A stretch of 64,000 nucleotides of DNA. Origin: GWE2-51-13 sp942492825 (GTDB lineage Bacteria; Bacillota_I; Bacilli_A; Erysipelotrichales; Erysipelotrichaceae). Location: positions 1,798,001-1,862,000 of the forward strand of contig OW818635.1 of assembly GCA_942492825.1 (NCBI GenBank). The letters run 5' to 3'. Below, piece by piece: positions 60,401-64,000 of this stretch; within the stretch, counting starts at the first letter, position 1; each line of letters starts with the position of its first letter. The translations under genes and the position numbers were made by a program. Under the pieces are notes generated by a model. That model did no database searches. It saw only the letters and a list, made by a program, of their open reading frames with translations, and was not told where the DNA came from.

Positions 60401-63376
60401 GGGGGCGGGACGGACGTCAACGATAAGATCCTGACCTTAACGAGCGATCTTCCGCCGACTTCCCTCAACAATGACGTATTGCGCATCATCGGCGCCTACA
60501 ATCAAAACAAACAAGCCTATCAGTTTGTCAACGCATCCGGATCCGCCAACGATGTCTTTGTGGTGTCGGGCTGGTCCAAAGCCGCTTCGGCGCCGCTGGG
60601 AAAAGGCAATCGGGTCGCTCTGTATCTGCGATTTGACAATACGGATGGGACGTATACGTATCGCTCAAAAGACTTCAACACCGACACCAGCGAATGGCAA
60701 TTCCTGAGTTTCAACGCCATCGCGGACAAAGCCTATAGCCGAGTCGGAGTCATCTTGGTGTACTCCTACAATGTCAACACGGCTTACTTCGACGGGATCG
60801 GGGTCTTCAAGGAAGAGTTCGGACAGTCCTATACTTACGACAGCAAAGGCAACGTCATTTCGGTCGTGGACTTGGCCAAGCAAACCTCGTCGTTCGCCTA
60901 CACCAACAACGATCTGACCTTGGCCACGGACGCCAAAGGGAACAACTACACCTATACCTATGATGCCAATCACAAGATCACCGGCGCAAGTTCGGCGGAG
61001 CTTGTAAAGTATTCCTTTGCGTATGACACCTACGGAAACGCGACTTCAGCCACGATCGGGGACGGAGCGGGTGGAACCAAGAAGATCACCACCAGTACGA
61101 CGTATACAGCGGATGGGAATTACGTCGCTACCAAGAAAGATGCGCTCGATAACACGGTCACTTATTCGATCAACTCTCTCAACGGATTGGTCAACAGCGT
61201 CACGGATCCGCTGCTTCATACCGTCACCAACCAATACAACTCGGATGATTCGCTGAAACAGGTTTCCACAACCCTAGGTGGACAAACGGTTTCCAACAGT
61301 TACACCTATGAAAACGATCGTCTCAAGACGATCACCCATAACAACTTTGCCTATACCTTCGTTTATGACACGTTCGGGAACGTCACACAGGTCAAAGTCG
61401 GGACCACAAATCTCATCACCAATACCTACAAAGACCGTACAAGTCGTTTGGACTCGTTTGTCTATGGCAACGGGGATTCGGTCGAGTATGTGTTTGATAG
61501 CTTTGACCGCATCACCGGCGTGAAAATCGATGGAACTCTGCGGACGACCTATGACTATGACGCCAACGGTGTTGTTGGACGGGTCACGGATGTTTCGACC
61601 GGGAAGAGCACCCGCTATGTCTACGATTTCGCCAATCGCTTGGCCAAGGTCGTGGAGTCCGATGGAAATTCGGTGTCTTTCGGGTATGATGCCAATAACA
61701 ATGCTTCGACTTTCATTGACACCGTCAATGGAACGACCTACACGACATCTTATACCTACGACAAAGACAATCGCCCGACCTTGGTAACTTCACCGAAGGC
61801 GAATACGACCGGATACGTTTACGATGTGTTGGGACGGTTGACTTCCAAGACCTGGACTTCGGGATCGACGGCGTATACAACTGCCTACACCTACAAGGAT
61901 CATCCCACCGACACCTCGCGCACCAGCACCCAACTCAGCAGCATTCAAAACGGCACCAGCACTCCGATTTCATATCTGTATGACGCAAATGGCAACATCA
62001 CCTCTATCACCGAAGGGACAAACACGATACAATATCTCTATAACGAGCTCAACGAGGTGGTGCGGGAAAACAATCAACGCGACAACAAAACTTTTGTTTA
62101 CAACTATGACCTGGGAGGCAATCTTCTCAGCAAGGTCCAGTACGCCTATACCACCGGCACCTTAGGGACCCCGGTCAGTACGATTTCCTACGCTTATACC
62201 AATTCGAATTGGAAAGACCTGCTGACTTCCTTCAACGGAAAAGCGATCACCTATGATGTCATCGGCAATCCCCTGACCTATGACGGTGGAACGTATGGAT
62301 GGGAAGGACGCAAACTCACTTCCTTCAACAAGACCGGACTGGCGATTTCTTATGCCTACAACGAAAATGGGATCCGCACTTCCAAGACCGTTAACGGTGT
62401 GAAAACGGACTACCGGTTATCCGGCGACAAAGTGACTTTTGAGAAAACCGGATCGGACACGATCTATTACGTCTACGACACCCAAGGCCAGTTGATTTCA
62501 ATGATCCTCAACGGAACGGAATATGCCTATCTCCGCAATGCGCAAAACGACATCGTCGGACTGATCAACAGCGCTGGAACTCAAGTCGTTGCCTACACGT
62601 ATTCCACCTGGGGCGAAGTGCTCACCGTCACCGGATCATTGGCATCGACTCTCGGGGCGAAGAATCCGTACCGTTATCGCGGATATCGCTACGACACGGA
62701 AACTGGTCTCTACTATCTTCAGAGTCGCTACTACAACCCACAATGGGGAAGATTCTTGAATGCGGACGCATTACTAAAAACTAGTCCAACATTCATTGAG
62801 AACAACATCTTCTCATATAGTTTAAATAACCCCATTTCTTTTACAGATCCAAGCGGTAATAGTTTCAAAATTACAGATGAAGTAATAGCGATTACATATC
62901 CAAATATTCCACCAAAAGCTATTGATGAGGCGCTTACTGCTGTTTTAACGACTTTAGTTAGTGGTGGAATTCTTATAGCTAAACAATCGTTGGAGAGAGT
63001 TGGTGAGCTATTCACAACTATGCCCACAAATCAAACGGTCTATGCCCTCGTTGATGGTGAAAAAAACGTACAGTATATCGGAAGAACCACAAATGAAGGT
63101 AAAAGAGAAGCCGCGCATAAAGCTAATCCAGCGCGTAGAAATTTAGAATTTGTGCCATTAGTAAGAAATCTAACCTATCCAGAAGCACGAGGACTAGAGC
63201 AAGTATTGATGTTGAGTTGCCACACCATTAATACTTTAAGTGATATGAATAATCAAATAAATGGAATCAATCCATTAAATCCAAGTATTGGTGAGTATAT
63301 GAGTGCAGCAAAAGGAACGCTGAAGTATTTTAAGAATATGATTGAAAATGAATATCTTAACTGGACAGGACAATAA
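57440..63376 (+). CDS. Secreted RHS/YD-repeat polymorphic toxin with GIY-YIG/URI-like C-terminal nuclease
   Basis: The 1978-residue protein starts with a Sec signal (KQLRQFLVATIVSALFFSS). Order of parts: N-terminal region to about 300; DNRLRE-type domain (about 300-468, with AHRTYLRFTLP and SETTLTWNNKP); RHS/YD repeats from about 470 (many YDxxGN units); two carbohydrate-binding-like modules (about 814-970 and 971-1130); more YD repeats; the RHS core end NPYRYRGYRYDTETGLYYLQ at about 1742-1761; and NNPISFTDPSGN (about 1796-1807) as boundary. The last 172 residues are a toxin tip with VYALVDGEKNVQYIGRT (from 1867), EARGLEQVL and INGINPLNP, matching GIY-YIG/URI-fold toxins. ATG 57440 follows AGGGGGAT. 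The tip is much more A+T-rich than the core. Confidence 0.9.
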   Translation: MKQLRQFLVATIVSALFFSSLTQRVVALENEPVVPNPVITESAVLDPAQDVPVSEVLEKREANVKHFLTDNFRTMAMIYPVSVHYQENGSWNEIDNTLIDTTDELQNEVVENKSGGIKIRLAKNSQSTKLVSLKFGDIGLSWTFENIAKKAIRVIQPSAEKDNDLTTVENLTSSVRYLDVFNDVDLEYVLQGDEVKENLILKSKNAERSFTQVFRFNGLTPVKQEDGTIALLDSKNSSVFRLERFLMVDAKGEESQAIATSLTQVGETWELTIQPDEGWLNDPERVYPVVVDPTVTTPITYADIDDAHVTKTLPTSNFYNSYILKTGEAHRTYLRFTLPHLTAADMVIYASLEMSLANTGSISQNDYQVNAHKVTGSWSETTLTWNNKPSYNPKIEDYEVVGHSNVAQAYLWNVTSIVKEWYSSGVNNGLMLKDNNEIAGYGYKEYYSADTSSTYQSYRPVVTMVYVNNNGLESYWTYHSQNVGRAGTGYTNDSNGNLVFIRQDTVGTGNRMPVSVSHVYNLNDRATNTNFGNGWRLNYSQQAGSQVIGGVTYYFWIDEDGTKHYFAYDATQQKYLDEAGTQLEMVKNADTTYTLKDAQGNLSKFNSAGKLTEIQNSDGQKITLIYTGALLTEIRNPEWNSTDYVNRRTILTYASNLLTSITAVDGKVTNFAYTGTQLTSVTEVFDAIPANNKVSTYTYDGSGTDQYKLLTATNFDGYKLTYSYSTLKPYRVIKFSESHSGNPGEELNLSYGYNATFFTDFDNRKSIYTFNNAGNTVTIQDPDGYAQYYNYNESGSVKNSMALESKLQKSVVNHLVNTSYETTGSWVIESEGGSTGTIGGAAAQKYIGTLSMVINKTNSIGRHYFTQTLTGLTKGKSYTFSAYVKTTAMATGTNIGALLSASYKNAAGTWVEIKSKYLTGVFDWQRLEMTFTLPLDAATTEVRVRPIVENAIGVAFFDALQLEEGTIANRYNLIENGNMDLTTSWTFGGGTDVNDKILTLTSDLPPTSLNNDVLRIIGAYNQNKQAYQFVNASGSANDVFVVSGWSKAASAPLGKGNRVALYLRFDNTDGTYTYRSKDFNTDTSEWQFLSFNAIADKAYSRVGVILVYSYNVNTAYFDGIGVFKEEFGQSYTYDSKGNVISVVDLAKQTSSFAYTNNDLTLATDAKGNNYTYTYDANHKITGASSAELVKYSFAYDTYGNATSATIGDGAGGTKKITTSTTYTADGNYVATKKDALDNTVTYSINSLNGLVNSVTDPLLHTVTNQYNSDDSLKQVSTTLGGQTVSNSYTYENDRLKTITHNNFAYTFVYDTFGNVTQVKVGTTNLITNTYKDRTSRLDSFVYGNGDSVEYVFDSFDRITGVKIDGTLRTTYDYDANGVVGRVTDVSTGKSTRYVYDFANRLAKVVESDGNSVSFGYDANNNASTFIDTVNGTTYTTSYTYDKDNRPTLVTSPKANTTGYVYDVLGRLTSKTWTSGSTAYTTAYTYKDHPTDTSRTSTQLSSIQNGTSTPISYLYDANGNITSITEGTNTIQYLYNELNEVVRENNQRDNKTFVYNYDLGGNLLSKVQYAYTTGTLGTPVSTISYAYTNSNWKDLLTSFNGKAITYDVIGNPLTYDGGTYGWEGRKLTSFNKTGLAISYAYNENGIRTSKTVNGVKTDYRLSGDKVTFEKTGSDTIYYVYDTQGQLISMILNGTEYAYLRNAQNDIVGLINSAGTQVVAYTYSTWGEVLTVTGSLASTLGAKNPYRYRGYRYDTETGLYYLQSRYYNPQWGRFLNADALLKTSPTFIENNIFSYSLNNPISFTDPSGNSFKITDEVIAITYPNIPPKAIDEALTAVLTTLVSGGILIAKQSLERVGELFTTMPTNQTVYALVDGEKNVQYIGRTTNEGKREAAHKANPARRNLEFVPLVRNLTYPEARGLEQVLMLSCHTINTLSDMNNQINGINPLNPSIGEYMSAAKGTLKYFKNMIENEYLNWTGQ

Positions 63377-63388
63377 GGAGGATTGAGC

Positions 63389-64000
63389 ATGGGCGCTTGG
63401 GGAACAAAGCTGTATCAGGATGATGTTTCACAAGATGTGAAGGAACAATATAAGGAACTGTTGAAAAAAGGAAAGAGTAATGAAGAAGCGACAAGGCAAA
63501 TTTTGAATGAGTATAAATTAGTCCTGAGTGATATTGATGATGGTCCGTTGTTTTGGTTCGCTTTGGCAGAGACACAGTGGAGTCTTGGTCGACTTCTTCC
63601 TGAAGTCAAAGAACAGGCTTTGGCTTGGATTGATAATGGATTAGATCAAGCTAGATGGGAAAAAGATAACCCGAAGAAAGCACCGGAAAGAAAGAAAATT
63701 CTGGAAGACTTGCGAGTAAAATTGAACTCTCCGATGCCGCCGATGAAGAAGATATCACAACCAAAAAGTTATAAATGTGAATGGAGAATCGGTGATGTCT
63801 ATGCCTATAAACTCGAGAATGATTATGCCCGCGAAAAGGGACTCTACGGTCGCTATTTCCTATTCCAAAAAATCGGCGAGAGAACTTACTATCCCGAACA
63901 CACGATTCCTGTGGTATGGGTTAAGATAACTGAAGGAGAGACTCTTCCTTCAAATGAGAAGGAGTACCTAGATTTGAAATATGTTGTAGTTGGGAAAACT
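63389..64000 (+). CDS. Putative immunity protein, MGAWG/DUF4259-like start (3' end outside window)
   Basis: An open frame of 204 codons runs to the window edge without a stop. ATG 63389 is 12 nt after the toxin stop, with AAGGAGG between. It begins MGAWGTKLYQDDVSQDVKEQ, a start typical of a DUF4259-like family, and continues with DDGPLFWFALAETQWSLGRL, a charged helical middle and a beta-rich second half (CEWRIGDVYAYKL, GRYFLFQKIG). It shares the A+T-rich composition of the toxin tip. Position next to an RHS toxin tip makes it the expected immunity gene, but the family function is not known to me. Confidence 0.7.
   Translation, partial: MGAWGTKLYQDDVSQDVKEQYKELLKKGKSNEEATRQILNEYKLVLSDIDDGPLFWFALAETQWSLGRLLPEVKEQALAWIDNGLDQARWEKDNPKKAPERKKILEDLRVKLNSPMPPMKKISQPKSYKCEWRIGDVYAYKLENDYAREKGLYGRYFLFQKIGERTYYPEHTIPVVWVKITEGETLPSNEKEYLDLKYVVVGKT

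Overview
The window looks like chromosome from a low-complexity relative of the Firmicutes, most likely a deep Mollicutes or Erysipelotrichia-type lineage (Izemoplasmatales- or Acholeplasma-like). Base composition is close to half G+C. The evidence is as follows. Gene order (rRNA, rplJL, rpoBC, str, S10-spc-alpha, ecfA1-ecfA2-ecfT-truA, rplM-rpsI) is of Firmicutes type. The zinc form of S14, the zinc form of L36 and the Cys4 adenylate kinase are present. The L30 gene (rpmD) is missing from its usual place between rpsE and rplO, as in Mollicutes. RpoB carries Asn at the position equivalent to E. coli His526, the change linked to natural rifampicin insensitivity in Mollicutes. UGA is still a stop codon (adk, rhodanese and methyltransferase genes end in TGA), so this is not a Mycoplasma-type code. 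This placement is inference from the sequence only.

Layout: 1-1310 is the 3' part of a 23S rRNA gene and a 5S gene. 1.5-2.8 kb holds an HD-domain protein and a SanA/YdcF-like membrane protein. 2.8-12.6 kb is an L10-leader-controlled rplJ-rplL-rsmC-like unit followed by rpoB-rpoC with its own tandem promoters. A small membrane protein and a convergent NagZ-like lipoprotein follow. 14.4-18.8 kb is the str operon (rpsL, rpsG, fusA, tuf), then a HAD phosphatase and a ferritin-like DUF2202 lipoprotein. 20.4-34.8 kb is one long S10-spc-alpha ribosomal cluster including secY, adk, map, infA, rpmJ, rpoA and rplQ. 34.8-39.3 kb has an RraB-like membrane-anchored protein, the ECF vitamin-transporter energy module, truA and a PHP phosphatase. 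rplM-rpsI lies at 39.8-40.7 kb.

40.9-50 kb is an accessory metabolic stretch set between tRNA genes: Ile and Ala; a MATE transporter; Asn, Glu and Lys; a complete branched-chain amino acid ABC operon (livKHMGF) ending in a CBS-CBS-ACT sensor protein; a flavodoxin/thioredoxin-reductase-like pair; and tRNA-Leu. 50.3-55.2 kb is a thiol and metalloid handling block: ArsR repressor, ArsP-type permease with a clear palindromic operator, CNNC thioredoxin, HtrA-like protease without PDZ, rhodanese, and CoA-disulfide reductase with a rhodanese tail. A methyltransferase-fold protein and a deoxynucleoside kinase follow.

The most striking region is the end (57.2-64 kb): a secreted 1978-residue RHS/YD-repeat polymorphic toxin with a DNRLRE domain, two carbohydrate-binding-like modules and a GIY-YIG/URI-like nuclease tip, followed at once by a probable immunity gene that runs off the window. 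A run of 17 C residues lies between the -35 element and the -10 candidates upstream of the toxin gene. Changes in tract length would alter promoter spacing, so the toxin is a strong candidate for phase-variable expression.
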